Part shown: piece by piece, positions 1 through 10,300 of the stretch
Position numbering within the stretch: the stretch's first letter is position 1
How the letters are laid out: each line of letters starts with the position of its first letter
NCBI RefSeq assembly: GCF_001025155.1
Contig: NZ_AP012322.1
Coordinates: 806,001-870,000 of the forward strand
Reading direction: 5' to 3'
Length of the DNA stretch: 64,000 nucleotides
DNA from: Bifidobacterium angulatum DSM 20098 = JCM 7096
GTDB lineage: Bacteria > Actinomycetota > Actinomycetes > Actinomycetales > Bifidobacteriaceae
Position numbers and translations under genes: made by a program
Notes under the pieces: generated by a model
What the model saw: only the letters and a program-made list of their open reading frames with translations
What the model was told of the DNA's origin: nothing
The model's database searches: none

Positions 1-427
1 TCGCCGTCATTTCCAAGGCCTTGGCGAGGTTGCCCACGGCGTCGACCCAGCGTGTGCTGACCAGCGCGTTGCCGACCACGGCGTCGACGCCGGAAAGCGC
101 CTGCGAGTCAAGATGGAAGGTCGGCATGTCGGCGCGTGGCATTTCCACGCCGGCTTCGGTCCGTTCCGCTGTGGGAACAATGGCGGCGATGGAGTCGAAA
201 TACCATTGCATGGGCATGCCGATGACGTTGTCCGCGTCGGATAGGGGAGCGACGGGCGCGTCGTTGCGGTTCTCGGCATCGTGCTCCGAAGCCTCGCGGA
301 TCAGATGATTCCATAGAATTGTCGGACCGTCGAATTCTCCCGTTCTCAGCCAGCCGTTGTTGACGTAGTCGCTGAGCTCCTCGGCGTCATGCCGGGCGTC
401 GATGTGTTCATGAGATATGCTGCCCAT
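1..427 (-). CDS. Hypothetical protein, N-terminal part (runs off left edge)
   Basis: An open frame on the minus strand runs from an ATG at 425-427 to the window edge with no stop, giving about 142 visible residues beginning MGSISHEHIDARHDAEEL. An AGGAAAGGTGG ribosome site sits just upstream of the ATG. The visible part is acidic, has no signal peptide or membrane segment, and contains no catalytic motif that I recognise. It is divergent from the DUF3152 gene. It could be an uncharacterised actinobacterial protein. I do not assign a function, and the gene is incomplete here. Confidence 0.7.
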   Translation of the reverse strand, partial: MGSISHEHIDARHDAEELSDYVNNGWLRTGEFDGPTILWNHLIREASEHDAENRNDAPVAPLSDADNVIGMPMQWYFDSIAAIVPTAERTEAGVEMPRADMPTFHLDSQALSGVDAVVGNALVSTRWVDAVGNLAKALEMTA

Positions 428-708
428 AGCCACCTTTCCTGCACTGGTAAAGGCTACAACCTGCGCTGGTCGAAGGGAGCCGGCGAGGGGAGTCAACCGA
501 AAGGATGAGGTTCGCTGAGAGCAAATCATCCTCAAAACGACAAAACAAGTAAAAATGTCGAATAATATAAAGTTTGTAGTCATGTGGTTCGCAGTGATCG
601 CAAGACTGGAAAGGAGCCGGTGGAGACATGGATAATTCAAGGTTCTCTCATCTCCTTTGGCTGAATACCTAGTTGAAGCCGGTTTCTTTCCGCTTCTTTT
701 TCCCTCAT

Positions 709-745
709 TTCCCCGGGGCCTTACGGCTCCGGGGAATTTGCTTTT
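709..745 (+). terminator. Rho-independent terminator without an upstream gene
   Basis: The stem TTCCCCGG (709-716) pairs with CCGGGGAA (729-736) and is followed by TTTGCTTTTT. The T-run is only on the plus strand, so it should end a plus-strand transcript starting somewhere between about 430 and 650. Confidence 0.65.
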
Positions 746-834
746 TGCAGGTGCGGCGCCATGCTGCCCGCACCCTGTGAGGCAATGATTGTCCTTTCGA
801 ATAAGTGCCTTCGATAATATGCGCGTTGCTTGCA

Positions 835-840
835 TATACT
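835..840 (+). promoter_or_regulatory. Putative -10 box of the DUF3152 gene
   Basis: TATACT lies 33 bases before the ATG at 874. This position would put the transcript start downstream of the alternative GTG at 805 and so favours the ATG. No clear -35 is seen. Confidence 0.35.
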
Positions 841-873
841 GGGGTGTTGGTTGAGAGAGCGACAGATTGGAAC

Positions 874-1977
874 ATGGTGTTGCAAGATAACGGCAACGTT
901 GATAAGAGCGAAGGCAAGGGAAGAGCCGCAAAAGGCACGGCGTTTGAACACGCGGCAACGGCACGGCGAGGAATCCTGGAAGCGGCCAGACGTGCATGCG
1001 GCAGCGCAGGCGACCTCATCGTGCGTGGCACGCGCACTGCAGGCAGTGCAATCGCAAAGTGCTGGCGAACCGTGGTAAGCGCCCTGAATCCCAACGCCTC
1101 ATCGAACCTGGATGCCAAACAAGTGTTCCGCATCCGCAGAACCGTCGTGTTCTCAGGCATAGCAGCCGTTGTACTGATCGTGGCTGTTGTCGTGGCTGTA
1201 TCAGTGCACGCGAATCGCAGTGCACAGGCAGACAAAGCTGGCACGGTGGTGAGCGCCCAAACCAGTAAGACCAAGCAATCGCCATCTGCAAAAGCGACGA
1301 AGAAAACCACGGCGGGGAAAACCGCGGCAGAGAACAGTTCGGTGAAGAAAACTCCGGAACAGTCCGACACATCAAGCTCCTCAACGGATGAGACAAAGCG
1401 GCAGGTCGAAGCGCTCGCCGCCTCGATCAGCGATGAAGAGTCCGCGACGATCAAGGCCAAAGCGGACGAAACGGCGCACAACAGCGGCAAACCCGTTACG
1501 CAATACACCTACTGCATTGCCGGCAAAGGCAATGTGGGCGCTTTGGACGGTTTCGCCAACACCGTGTACCGCGTGCTCAACGATCCGCGCGGCTGGCCGC
1601 GTGCCGGAGCCACCTTTGTCAAAGGCGACGGCGACGCATGCAACTTCACTGTGGTGCTTTCCGAAGCGAAATACATGCAGACGTTCGACTCCGGATGCAG
1701 CGCCGAATACAGCTGCCGTGTGGGGGATAACGTCATCATCAACCTCGACCGGTGGAACGGCGGCATCGGCAACTGGATGGAAGCCGGCGGCAATCTCGCA
1801 CGCTACCGCACCATGGTGATCAACCACGAGGTCGGCCATGCTCTAGGGCATATCGATAATGAGACCACCTGTGCCGGTGCAGGCAAGCCCGCGCCGCTGA
1901 TGCAGGAACAGTCCATGCATCTGGACGGCTGCACGGTGAACGAGTGGCCGCTCGATGACGAACTGTGGAGAAGCTGA
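874..1977 (+). CDS. DUF3152-type membrane-anchored metalloprotease-like protein
   Basis: This 367-residue protein has a cytoplasmic basic N-terminus, one membrane segment at about residues 90-112, and a long Ser/Thr/Lys-rich linker. A secreted globular domain follows, carrying HEVGHALGH at about residue 318, a zinc-binding HExxHxxGH signature. This architecture fits the actinobacterial DUF3152 family, which is predicted to be a zinc peptidase-like domain outside the membrane; its substrate is unknown. Two conserved-looking Cys pairs in the C-terminal domain suggest disulphides. An in-frame GTG at 805 would add 23 residues, but the TATACT box at 835-840 argues for the ATG at 874. The gene is convergent with the helicase gene that follows. 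Confidence 0.75.
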   Translation: MVLQDNGNVDKSEGKGRAAKGTAFEHAATARRGILEAARRACGSAGDLIVRGTRTAGSAIAKCWRTVVSALNPNASSNLDAKQVFRIRRTVVFSGIAAVVLIVAVVVAVSVHANRSAQADKAGTVVSAQTSKTKQSPSAKATKKTTAGKTAAENSSVKKTPEQSDTSSSSTDETKRQVEALAASISDEESATIKAKADETAHNSGKPVTQYTYCIAGKGNVGALDGFANTVYRVLNDPRGWPRAGATFVKGDGDACNFTVVLSEAKYMQTFDSGCSAEYSCRVGDNVIINLDRWNGGIGNWMEAGGNLARYRTMVINHEVGHALGHIDNETTCAGAGKPAPLMQEQSMHLDGCTVNEWPLDDELWRS

Positions 1978-2000
1978 GGGGGCGCCCTGCACAGCTGGGA

Positions 2001-5000
2001 CTATTCGATCCGGCCTGTCAAGTACTTGTAGAACTCAGGGTCCAGCGGCTTATGCAGCCGTAAGGTCGAGAGCACCACATTGACGGTATCGTCGCCACTG
2101 GCCCCGGGCTTCTGCACTGCGCGCATGTTCGAGATCGAAGCGACATGGCCGAGATAATAGTATTTCTTATCGGCCTCCTCCTGCTTGCGCATAACGAACA
2201 GCGGCACGAAATGCGTCTCATCCCAATGCGTGGTGTCGGCATCCTTTTGCAACCATTTGAATTCCGGGGAATTCAAGAGACGATTGTTCTTGCTATACCA
2301 GTCCATCTCCTGCGTGTTGAGGAACCGGTCCTCGTACTGGCTTGCCTCGTATTTGACGAGAATGGGCATGGTGCCGGTTGCCGTATGGCATAAGTATCCG
2401 CCGACGTTCTGGCCGTTGACTTCCTTCATCCATCCGCACAGCCGTTCGATGTCGGTCAGCGTGTACCGATGCCCATATACAAAACCATGCTCGAAATCCA
2501 GCCGCTGATCCTTCACATCGCGGAACAGGTCCCGGCAGTTGAGCAGTCCGGTTCGCAGCGTATCGGCGAAGAACAGACGGAACGTGCTGTTGCCCTGCAG
2601 CAGACCTACGAACGGCTCGCTTAATGAAATATCGCCGTTGGCGCTTCGGGCAATCAACGGAACGTCGCCGAATCGCTTCGTGTCCTGCTGAGTGAAATAG
2701 GAGTAGTCCAATACCTTCAGCGCGGATTCCCATTGCGCGTCGGAATCGTCGGCTGCGGCGAAATCGTCGCGGATCGCCTGTCTGAGTGCAGAAGCCGGCA
2801 TGGCCGATACTGGTCTCCAAGGAAGCGTGTCTCCCAAGCGCTCGTTGCCAAAGCGGCAGAGTCTATCCAAAATCACCAGCTCATGCGGACGGACGCCGGG
2901 GAGCAGCAGTTCCGTGGCCATCTTCAGTATCCCGTCTTCGACAGGGGACGTCGGTTCAAGCATATTGGCGAAGGATTGCGAATCGGCGTTCCGTTTGCCG
3001 GCCAGACTGCGCTCGCAGGCCCGCACGAATTCCAGATACGAGGCGGTGAGGATGCTGCCGCCTTTGCCTTTCTGCCCTTTGCCGCTGCTGCGGCGCAATG
3101 CAAGCATGCCGGGCAGCGAGGGGTCATGGGCATATACATCGGTAAGCATGGGTATGCACCCGATCTGGAAACGAATCTGCCGGTATTCTTCGGAAAGCCG
3201 TTTCATATTGGACCAGTCGGCTGTGTCGAGGGCCTTGAGAATACGTTCCCGTGAGATACGGTCGAAGCTGATGGAACTTAACCCGATACTGGTACGGGAT
3301 GCGATGTTCTTATGAGGATTGCCCTTTCTGCCATACAGCGCGACGGGAATAAGGAAGTTATTGGCGTAGTTGCCGATGAAATCGATGACAGTGACGCTGT
3401 CCTTATAGGCGAACTTGCGCAGGCCTCGACCAAGCTGTTGGGTGAACACGATGCTGGACTTGGTGTTGCGTAGCATGACGATCTGGTTGATCGCCGGAAC
3501 GTCCACGCCCTCATTGAACAGGTCGACGGTGAAGATGTAGTCGAGTCTGTTCTCCTCAAGATCCTTGACGGCCTGCCTGCGTTCCTCATCCGAATTCTTG
3601 CCGGTAATGGCGCGGGTCCGGTAATGGCGCTCCTTGTACTCGTAGTAGCGTTCGTTGAACAACGCCGACAGCCGTTCGGCCTCATCCTGCCGGCTGCAGA
3701 ACACCAGTCCGGTCAGATCCTGACGGTAAGGCGTGTACTTGCGGAGCTGATCGATGATGTAGTCGACTCGTTTGGCATTGGTAAGCTGGCCGATCTCATA
3801 GGTCAGCTGATCCCTGTTCCCGGAATTCAGGCCATTGTCCAACAGAATGCCTTCGGAAGCTTGGTCGTTATCCACCGCCCCCAGATATTCGGCGATGCCA
3901 TAGTAGTGGAACGGGCAGAGCATATCCTCGTCCAACGCCTGCTGGAGCCTGATCTCATAGGCGACGTTATAACCGAACATTTCGAAGATGTTCACGCCAT
4001 CGGTACGTTCCGGTGTCGCGGTCATGCCAAGCATGAAATCCGGTGTGAAATAGTCGATGATCCGACGGTAGCTTGCGGCGGAAACGTGGTGGGCCTCGTC
4101 GATGAGAATGTAGTCGAAATGCTCCTTGCCGAACGAAGCCAGTGTCTCGGGATTGGATAGCGTATTCACCATGGCGAACACGTATTTGCGGTCGCCCTGC
4201 TTGCTGTTGCCTGAAAGAACGCCGAGTTCAGACTCGTCGCATCCAAGCACCTTGCGATAGGATTCTCGCGCCTTGATGAGGATCTCCTCGCGATGTGCGA
4301 TGTACAGCATCCGTTTCGGATGGAACTGCTTGACATCGAACGCCGAAAGATAGGTCTTGCCGGTGCCGGTGGCGGAGATGACGATTGCGCGATGCTCGCC
4401 TTCGGCTCGAAGCCTGCGCAGATTCGCCAATGCCTCACGTTGCATGCGATTGGGCTCGATGGTCTGCTTGGCGATGGACTGCAGAATCTGCTTGCGTGCA
4501 GGCGCGTACTTCTTGAAATCCTCCTCGTAGTGCTTGATCCAATCCTCGGTGAGCGGAATCGACTCATCGACCTGGGAGGCGATCTCGTTGCGGAACTGAT
4601 CGATCAGCGTGCCGTCTCCGGAAGACGACACCTTCAGGTTCCATTCCCGTTGCGACACCAGAGCCGGGGGAGTCAGATTCGAACTGCCGACGTACACGTT
4701 GAAATAGGGTTTGCCGTCCTTCATGTGACGGGCGAAGATATAGCCCTTTGGATGGAACGCCCTGTTGTGGGGATTCTGATCATGGCCTTCCCAGATCCGC
4801 ACGTCGACATGCGCTTCGTTCTTGATGCGAAGAAGTTCCCAGAACGCTTTGGGCTCGTTCCACATGTTTTTGGTGGAGGTGATCAGCCTGCTGGCGCCGC
4901 CATGCTGGCAATGATCCAGAAATGGTTGGAACAGCGATTTCAACGCTTCGGAACTGACGAAAGCGACGGACATATCAAAGGAATCGCTGTATTGCAGCTC

Positions 5001-5168
5001 GTTGCTCAACGCTGTTCCCATGGTGTCATGAAGCTGGTTCGAGATAAGTTTCGGAGAGAACGTGCCCGGGGCGTCGGCATTGCCATGGATGAGACCGGAG
5101 GTTACATCCTCAAGCAGGGAATCGGAGGGGGCGAGTTCGGTATCCGAATGCGTGGTTTCGAATTGCAT
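2001..5168 (-). CDS. PLD-domain / DEAD-box helicase / DUF3427 protein
   Basis: This 1055-residue protein has three parts. The N-terminal ~220 residues have a phospholipase-D-like fold signature (HPKGY followed by GSSNLT). A superfamily-2 helicase core follows at about 240-620, with Walker A ATGTGKT, DEAH box, motif III TATPERTDG and motif VI QQLGRGLRK. The remaining C-terminus matches the DUF3427 region usual for this family. Such proteins are thought to be DNA-translocating nucleases or helicases and are often near restriction or defence genes, but their role is unproven. It starts 6 bp after the mutT stop, so the two are probably cotranscribed. The length is normal and no frameshift is visible. 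Confidence 0.88.
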   Translation of the reverse strand: MQFETTHSDTELAPSDSLLEDVTSGLIHGNADAPGTFSPKLISNQLHDTMGTALSNELQYSDSFDMSVAFVSSEALKSLFQPFLDHCQHGGASRLITSTKNMWNEPKAFWELLRIKNEAHVDVRIWEGHDQNPHNRAFHPKGYIFARHMKDGKPYFNVYVGSSNLTPPALVSQREWNLKVSSSGDGTLIDQFRNEIASQVDESIPLTEDWIKHYEEDFKKYAPARKQILQSIAKQTIEPNRMQREALANLRRLRAEGEHRAIVISATGTGKTYLSAFDVKQFHPKRMLYIAHREEILIKARESYRKVLGCDESELGVLSGNSKQGDRKYVFAMVNTLSNPETLASFGKEHFDYILIDEAHHVSAASYRRIIDYFTPDFMLGMTATPERTDGVNIFEMFGYNVAYEIRLQQALDEDMLCPFHYYGIAEYLGAVDNDQASEGILLDNGLNSGNRDQLTYEIGQLTNAKRVDYIIDQLRKYTPYRQDLTGLVFCSRQDEAERLSALFNERYYEYKERHYRTRAITGKNSDEERRQAVKDLEENRLDYIFTVDLFNEGVDVPAINQIVMLRNTKSSIVFTQQLGRGLRKFAYKDSVTVIDFIGNYANNFLIPVALYGRKGNPHKNIASRTSIGLSSISFDRISRERILKALDTADWSNMKRLSEEYRQIRFQIGCIPMLTDVYAHDPSLPGMLALRRSSGKGQKGKGGSILTASYLEFVRACERSLAGKRNADSQSFANMLEPTSPVEDGILKMATELLLPGVRPHELVILDRLCRFGNERLGDTLPWRPVSAMPASALRQAIRDDFAAADDSDAQWESALKVLDYSYFTQQDTKRFGDVPLIARSANGDISLSEPFVGLLQGNSTFRLFFADTLRTGLLNCRDLFRDVKDQRLDFEHGFVYGHRYTLTDIERLCGWMKEVNGQNVGGYLCHTATGTMPILVKYEASQYEDRFLNTQEMDWYSKNNRLLNSPEFKWLQKDADTTHWDETHFVPLFVMRKQEEADKKYYYLGHVASISNMRAVQKPGASGDDTVNVVLSTLRLHKPLDPEFYKYLTGRIE

Positions 5169-5174
5169 GGGAGC

Positions 5175-5600
5175 TTACTTCCTTGCAAGATCCATGGTGG
5201 CGATGCGCCGAACGGCATCCCGGTCGGCCGGCGCCCAGTCCAGCCCGGGCATATCGGCGGGAAGGGCCCACCGGATCTCGCGGTGTTCCGTCAATCGCGG
5301 CGTGCCGCTGATGAGATGACAGACGAACGTGGTGAGTATGACGGTTCCGAAATCATAGTCATAGGAGGACGTGCACACCTCGTCGGCAACCTCGACCTCA
5401 CAGAGCAGCTCCTCTTCGATCTCACGATGCAACGCCTCGCGTGCGGTTTCATGCGCTTCGATCTTGCCGCCGGGGAACTCCCAATACCCGGCCAAGGACC
5501 TGCCTTCGCCACGCCTGGCGCAGAGCACCTTCCCATTGCGGACGATTGCCGCCCCGACGACATTGATGACTTTCCTTGGCGTGTGCGCAACGTCGTTCAT
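5175..5600 (-). CDS. MutT-type Nudix hydrolase ((deoxy)nucleoside triphosphate pyrophosphohydrolase)
   Basis: This 141-residue protein carries an intact Nudix box: G at 45, E at 51, then REIEEE at about 59-64. The metal-binding glutamates are all present. MutT-like enzymes hydrolyse oxidised or otherwise damaged nucleoside triphosphates such as 8-oxo-dGTP, preventing mutation. The start at 5600 is chosen because GGAAGGGG lies 7 bases upstream; the frame stays open further upstream, but that part lacks Nudix similarity. It leads the operon with the DUF3427 helicase. The exact substrate cannot be told from sequence. Confidence 0.85.
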   Translation of the reverse strand: MNDVAHTPRKVINVVGAAIVRNGKVLCARRGEGRSLAGYWEFPGGKIEAHETAREALHREIEEELLCEVEVADEVCTSSYDYDFGTVILTTFVCHLISGTPRLTEHREIRWALPADMPGLDWAPADRDAVRRIATMDLARK

Positions 5601-5740
5601 GCCTGTGCCCCTTCCACGAGTCGAAATCAGGACCAGGATACAACCATCGACGGCGTAAGCCGAACCACCATGCCGGTAAGGCATGTCAGCCGAACATGCG
5701 TTGAAGATTCGCCTGTGCAAGTGCAATGCAATCGGTGCTG

Positions 5741-5806
5741 TCATCGATATACAGCCGTATTCAGCCCGTTGTCCATTCTGAACAGGATCGAGGCGTCTAC
5801 TTTCAT
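5741..5806 (-). CDS. Possible 21-residue leader peptide ahead of the mutT-like gene
   Basis: An ATG at 5806 is preceded by GGAGG with 8-base spacing, one of the best ribosome sites in the area. The frame MKVDASILFRMDNGLNTAVYR ends at a TGA. It lies on the same strand as the mutT/helicase operon, 140 bp upstream. It may be a leader peptide, a remnant of a longer gene, or chance. No family is recognised. Confidence 0.3.
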   Translation of the reverse strand: MKVDASILFRMDNGLNTAVYR

Positions 5807-5905
5807 AATGATTTCCTCCATGGCGGTCCCTTTCGTGATTGTCGGTTGATGGGATGGGAACCATACTGATCCATTGGTGAGGTGTTTGGAGGGAGGGCAT
5901 GCCTA

Positions 5906-5927
5906 CGATCCACGATCGATCCACGAT
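5906..5927. repeat. 11-bp tandem direct repeat
   Basis: CGATCCACGAT occurs twice head-to-tail about 80 bp before the MFS permease start. It could be a regulator binding site or a replication slip. Confidence 0.4.
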
Positions 5928-6006
5928 CGGTTCGGTCTCTACTCCAGGGCAGACGCCCCGATATAATAAGTCGGTTTGATTTGCTTGGGAAAGGATGGGA
6001 GAACGC

Positions 6007-7215
6007 ATGGCAAGTCTGCTGCTTGCGGTCATCTATGTCGCATTCATCAGCTTGGGATTACCTGACGCGATGCTGGGGGCCGCATGGCCATCCATGAGCC
6101 AGGACCTCGGTGCGCCGCTGTCGTGGGCGGGCGGCATTTCCATGGTCATCTCCGCGGGCACCATCGTCTCCGCGTTGCTCTCCGACCGCATGACCCTCCG
6201 TTTCGGTACGGGCAAGGTCACTGCGGTCTCCGTGGGCCTTACCGCCGCCGCGCTCGCAGGCTTCTCCATCGCGCCGAACTACTGGGTGCTCATGGCCTTC
6301 GCCATTCCCTATGGTCTGGGTGCCGGCGGTGTGGACGCGGCCCTGAACAACTATGTCGCCATCCACTATGAGAGCAAGCATATGAGCTGGCTGCACGCCA
6401 TGTGGGGCCTGGGTATGCTCACCGGCCCGTATGTTATGGGGTATGCGCTCGGTCATGGTCAAGGCTGGGGTTGGGGATACCGATACATCTCCATCATTCA
6501 GATTGTGCTCACCGCACTGCTTATCGCCAGCCTGCCGTTATGGAAGCAGCGCAAAGCCACTGTTGCCGAGCATAGCGGACAATCCGGCGAATCCGCCGAA
6601 TCCGTTCCCGCTGCACGAAAGCCACTGGGCATCCGTGGGGTTCTGCGCATTCGCGGCGCCAAGGAGATCCTGATGATGTTCTTCTGCTATTGCGCCGCCG
6701 AACAGACCGCCATGCTCTGGGCCAGCAGCTACATGGTGCTCGGTAACGGCATTGACAAGACCACGGCGGCCATGTGGGCCGGTTTCTTCGGCATCGGCAT
6801 TACCGCAGGGCGTGTGCTCAGCGGCTTTTTGACCATGCGCTTCGGTGATCCGATCATGATTCGTATCGGCCAGAGCGTCATGTTCCTCGGTCTGATCGTA
6901 CTGTTCGTCCCGCTTCCCGCACATGCCGGCACCATCGCCGGGCTTATGCTGGTAGGGCTCGGCTGCGCGCCCATCTACCCGTGCGTCATCCACTCCACGC
7001 CGGACTATTTCGGCGAGGACAAGTCGCAGGCCATCGTCGGCATGCAGATGGCGTTCGCCTACACTGGTTCCATGCTGATGCCGCCGCTGTTCGGCCTGCT
7101 GGCGCAGAACATCAGCGTCGCATTGTTCCCGTGGTTCCTGCTGGCCTGCCTGGCGGTCATGGTGATCATGCATGAGTCGTTGCGTCGCAAGTGCGGCAGC
7201 GCGTTAAGTGCCTGA
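6007..7215 (+). CDS. Major facilitator superfamily transporter
   Basis: This 402-residue protein is nearly all hydrophobic, with about 12 predicted membrane segments and a charged central loop near residues 185-210, the normal MFS 6+6 layout. The loop between helices 2 and 3 has the DRMTLRFG variant of the MFS signature. Similar proteins are annotated as FucP- or sugar-type permeases, but the substrate cannot be deduced. The ATG at 6007 is preferred over 5995 because GGGAGAA lies 4-6 bases upstream of it. It is a single-gene unit ended by the hairpin at 7252-7281. Confidence 0.82.
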   Translation: MASLLLAVIYVAFISLGLPDAMLGAAWPSMSQDLGAPLSWAGGISMVISAGTIVSALLSDRMTLRFGTGKVTAVSVGLTAAALAGFSIAPNYWVLMAFAIPYGLGAGGVDAALNNYVAIHYESKHMSWLHAMWGLGMLTGPYVMGYALGHGQGWGWGYRYISIIQIVLTALLIASLPLWKQRKATVAEHSGQSGESAESVPAARKPLGIRGVLRIRGAKEILMMFFCYCAAEQTAMLWASSYMVLGNGIDKTTAAMWAGFFGIGITAGRVLSGFLTMRFGDPIMIRIGQSVMFLGLIVLFVPLPAHAGTIAGLMLVGLGCAPIYPCVIHSTPDYFGEDKSQAIVGMQMAFAYTGSMLMPPLFGLLAQNISVALFPWFLLACLAVMVIMHESLRRKCGSALSA

Positions 7216-7251
7216 CGATTCCCGTCGTTTAGCGGCGTTGCACTGTATGAC

Positions 7252-7281
7252 ATGCCCACGGTGAAACCGTGGGCATTGTTG
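7252..7281 (+). terminator. Terminator after the MFS gene
   Basis: ATGCCCACGG (7252-7261) pairs perfectly with CCGTGGGCAT (7267-7276) around a TGAAA loop, followed by TGTTG. The T-run is weak. Confidence 0.6.
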
Positions 7282-7331
7282 TATGCGTAACGGTTCCGGC
7301 GATATCTGAACGTAATGCCATAATCGAACAT

Positions 7332-10300
7332 ATGTACGAATGTCTGAATCTGTTTTCGGAGCCCGTCGCAGCATGGTTCGCCGATGCGTTCGGCACACCC
7401 ACCGAAGCGCAGAATCAGGCATGGCCGGTCATCGGTTCGGGGCAGAATACGCTTGTCGTCGCGCCTACCGGTTCTGGAAAGACCCTGTGCGCGTTCCTGT
7501 CGGCGATCGACCAGTTGATGGCGGCCAAGGCAGTGCGGTCGTCCGAAAGGAATCCCGATGGGGGCAAAGCAGGGAGAGCCGGCGCAAGTGTTCACGGCGT
7601 CACCGTGCTGTACATTTCGCCGTTGAAGGCATTGGGCGTGGATGTTGCGAAGAATCTTGAGACACCGCTTGACGGCATTCGGCAACGATACGCCAAATTG
7701 CATGGCGAGGTGCCGGAAATCGCCGTGGCCATCAGAAGCGGCGACACCACGCCGCAGGAACGCCGTAGAATCGTCAATCATCCGCCGGATATTCTCGTGA
7801 CCACTCCGGAATCGTTGTTCCTGCTGCTTACCTCCAAAGCGCGGCGAATCCTATCCACCGTCACCACCGTGATCGTGGACGAGGTACATGCCTTGGCCGG
7901 CACCAAGCGCGGTGCGCATCTCGCTGTGAGTCTGGAACGCTTGGACAGGCTGACCGACCGCCCGGCGCAACGCATAGGATTGTCCGCCACAGTCAATCCT
8001 GTCGGTGAAGCGGCGCGTTTTCTTGGCGGTGAGCGGTCCGTGCACGTCGTCGACCCTGGTGTGCGGCCGAATATGGAGCTGAAAGTCGTTGAGCCGCTAA
8101 CGAACATGCTCGACACCAGTGCTACGGGAGGTTCGGTATGGCCGTCCATCGAGCGTAGCGTGCTGGACGAGGTGCTTGAGCACACCACCACACTGGTGTT
8201 CGTGAATTCCCGTGGTCTTGCGGAAAAACTCACCGCACGGCTTAACGACCTGTATGCGGAGCTGCGGGCCTCGCGGCATCTCGAACCGGATTCGCCCGAA
8301 GGCCGTGAAGGATTCGCCAGGCATTACGATTCCGTCGTCGGCTCGACCACCATGCTCGTGGGAGCACATGAGGGCGGCGACGTCATCGCCATGGCCCACC
8401 ACGGTTCCGTTTCCAAAGACAGGCGCAAGCAGATCGAAGAGGATTTGAAGCAGGGGCGTCTGCGTTGTGTTGTCGCCACGTCCAGCCTGGAGCTAGGCAT
8501 CGATATGGGTTCGGTCGATCTGGTGATCCAGATCGCGCCGCCGTTGTCGGTTTCGTCCGGCCTGCAGCGGGTGGGGCGTGCCGATCATAAGGTCGGCGGG
8601 GTATCGCACGCCCTGTTCTACCCGGTCACCCGCAGGCAGATCATCGGCGTCGCGGCCAGTGTCAAAAGCATGACGGCGGGCGATCTTGAGCCGCTGCACA
8701 TTCCCGGCAACCCGCTGGATGTGCTGGCCCAGCAAACCGTGGCGGCCGCCGCGATGGACGATCTCGACCCGGACGAATGGTATGCGCAAGTGCGCAGGGC
8801 CGCGCCCTTCCGTGATCTGGACAGGGACATGTTCGACTCGGTGATGGGCATGATGACCGGCGCGTACAACAGCGAGGAGTTCTCCGCATTCCGCCCGCCG
8901 TTGCAGTACAACGAGGAAGCCGGTCTCATCTCGGCTCGGCCAGGGGCGCAGCGTCTTGCGGTGACCAGCGGCGGCACCATCCCCGACCGCGGCATGTACA
9001 CGGTGGTGCTTCCCGAAGGCGAGTCCGGTACGGGTCCGCGCAAAGTGGGCGAATTGGACGAGGAGATGGTGTACGAGTCGCGCGTCGGCGACGTGATCAC
9101 CTTGGGCACCTCATCCTGGCAGATTCAGGAGATCACACGTGACCGTGTGGTGGTCGTCCCCGCACCCGGCCGCACCGCGCGCCTGCCGTTCTGGCATGGG
9201 GAAGGCGACGGTCGTGACTACGGTTTCGGCCTTGCTCAGGGCAGATTCCTCACTAGTCTGGCGCAGGGGCTGCGCAATCATACTGGTGGGACTGCCGGGT
9301 GCCATGAACGTGGCGACGGTCCGGATTTCGCCGTCGACATCGTTGAGCGCCTGCGCCATGACGGGCTCGACGATAACGCCATCGGGAATATGGCGGCCAT
9401 CATCGCCGACCAGGTACACGCCACGGGTACTGTTCCCGGCGACAAGCATGTGGTTGTCGAACGATGCAAGGACGAAAGCGAGGATTGGCGGATCATCATC
9501 CATGCGCCATATGGCAAAAGGGTGCATGCGCCATGGGCCATGGCCATTGCCGCGCGAATTCGGCAGAGACACGGTTTCGACTGCCAGGCGTATGCCACCG
9601 ACGACGGTATCGTCATGCGGATGCCGGACGGGTACGGCGAACTGCCGATGCGCCAGTTGCTGCTTTTCGACGTGGACGAGCTGCAGCACATTATCGAGAC
9701 CCAGATCGGCGAGACGGTACTGTATATGGCGCGATTCCGCGAATGCGCGGCACGGTCGCTGTTCCTGCCCAGAACAAGCCCCGGCAGGCGCGTGCCGTTA
9801 TGGCAGCAGCGGCTGCGGGCGGCTCAGCTGCTCAACGCGGCGCGAACCCAAAGGAATTTCCCGCTGCTGCTGGAAACCGCACGCGAATGTCTGCAGGACG
9901 TCTACGATCTGCCGGCGTTACGCAAGGTCATGGACGGACTGAATGCCGGCGCGATAGCCATAAGCGAAACGATTACGCAAGTCCCGTCGCCGTTCGCGGA
10001 AGACCTGTTGTTCGGGTTCGTCGGTTCCGTCATGTATCAGTACGATGTTCCGCAGGCGGAACGCAGCAGCCGTCTGCTGTCCATGGACCCGGAGGTATTG
10101 GAACGGCTGCTTGGCGATGCGAATATGCCGTCGCTGCTCGACGGCGAGGTGATCGCACAGGTGGAGGGGGAACTTGCCGGCAGAACGTTCTGGAACGATC
10201 TGCCGGAAGACGATGTGCCTGGAAGGGTGGCGCGCTACGCCAAAACACATGGTCCGTTCACCGCCGACCGCATGATTGCGGATCTGGGGCTTGACGCGGA

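Larger units (their letters stand above)
428..873. other. Intergenic region with an orphan terminator
   Basis: No convincing long coding frame fills this 446-bp gap between two divergent genes. It holds an AT-rich stretch near 535-575 and a strong plus-strand terminator at 709-745. It also holds a 14-codon frame (628-672) preceded by GGTGGAG. A terminator with no gene in front of it suggests a short transcript of unknown role. Confidence 0.5.
5601..6006. other. Intergenic region between mutT-like gene and MFS permease
   Basis: This 406-bp divergent region contains a very short minus-strand frame with a strong ribosome site (5741-5806) and an 11-bp tandem repeat (5906-5927). A TATAAT sequence near 5960 probably belongs to the permease promoter. 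No RNA gene is recognised. Confidence 0.5.

Noticed and set aside
805..873. GTG start 23 codons upstream for the DUF3152 protein
   Set aside because: No ribosome site, and a -10-like box lies inside this stretch.
4293..5849. 518-codon plus-strand frame opposite the helicase and mutT-like genes
   Set aside because: It spans two well-supported genes on the other strand and has no family resemblance or ribosome site.
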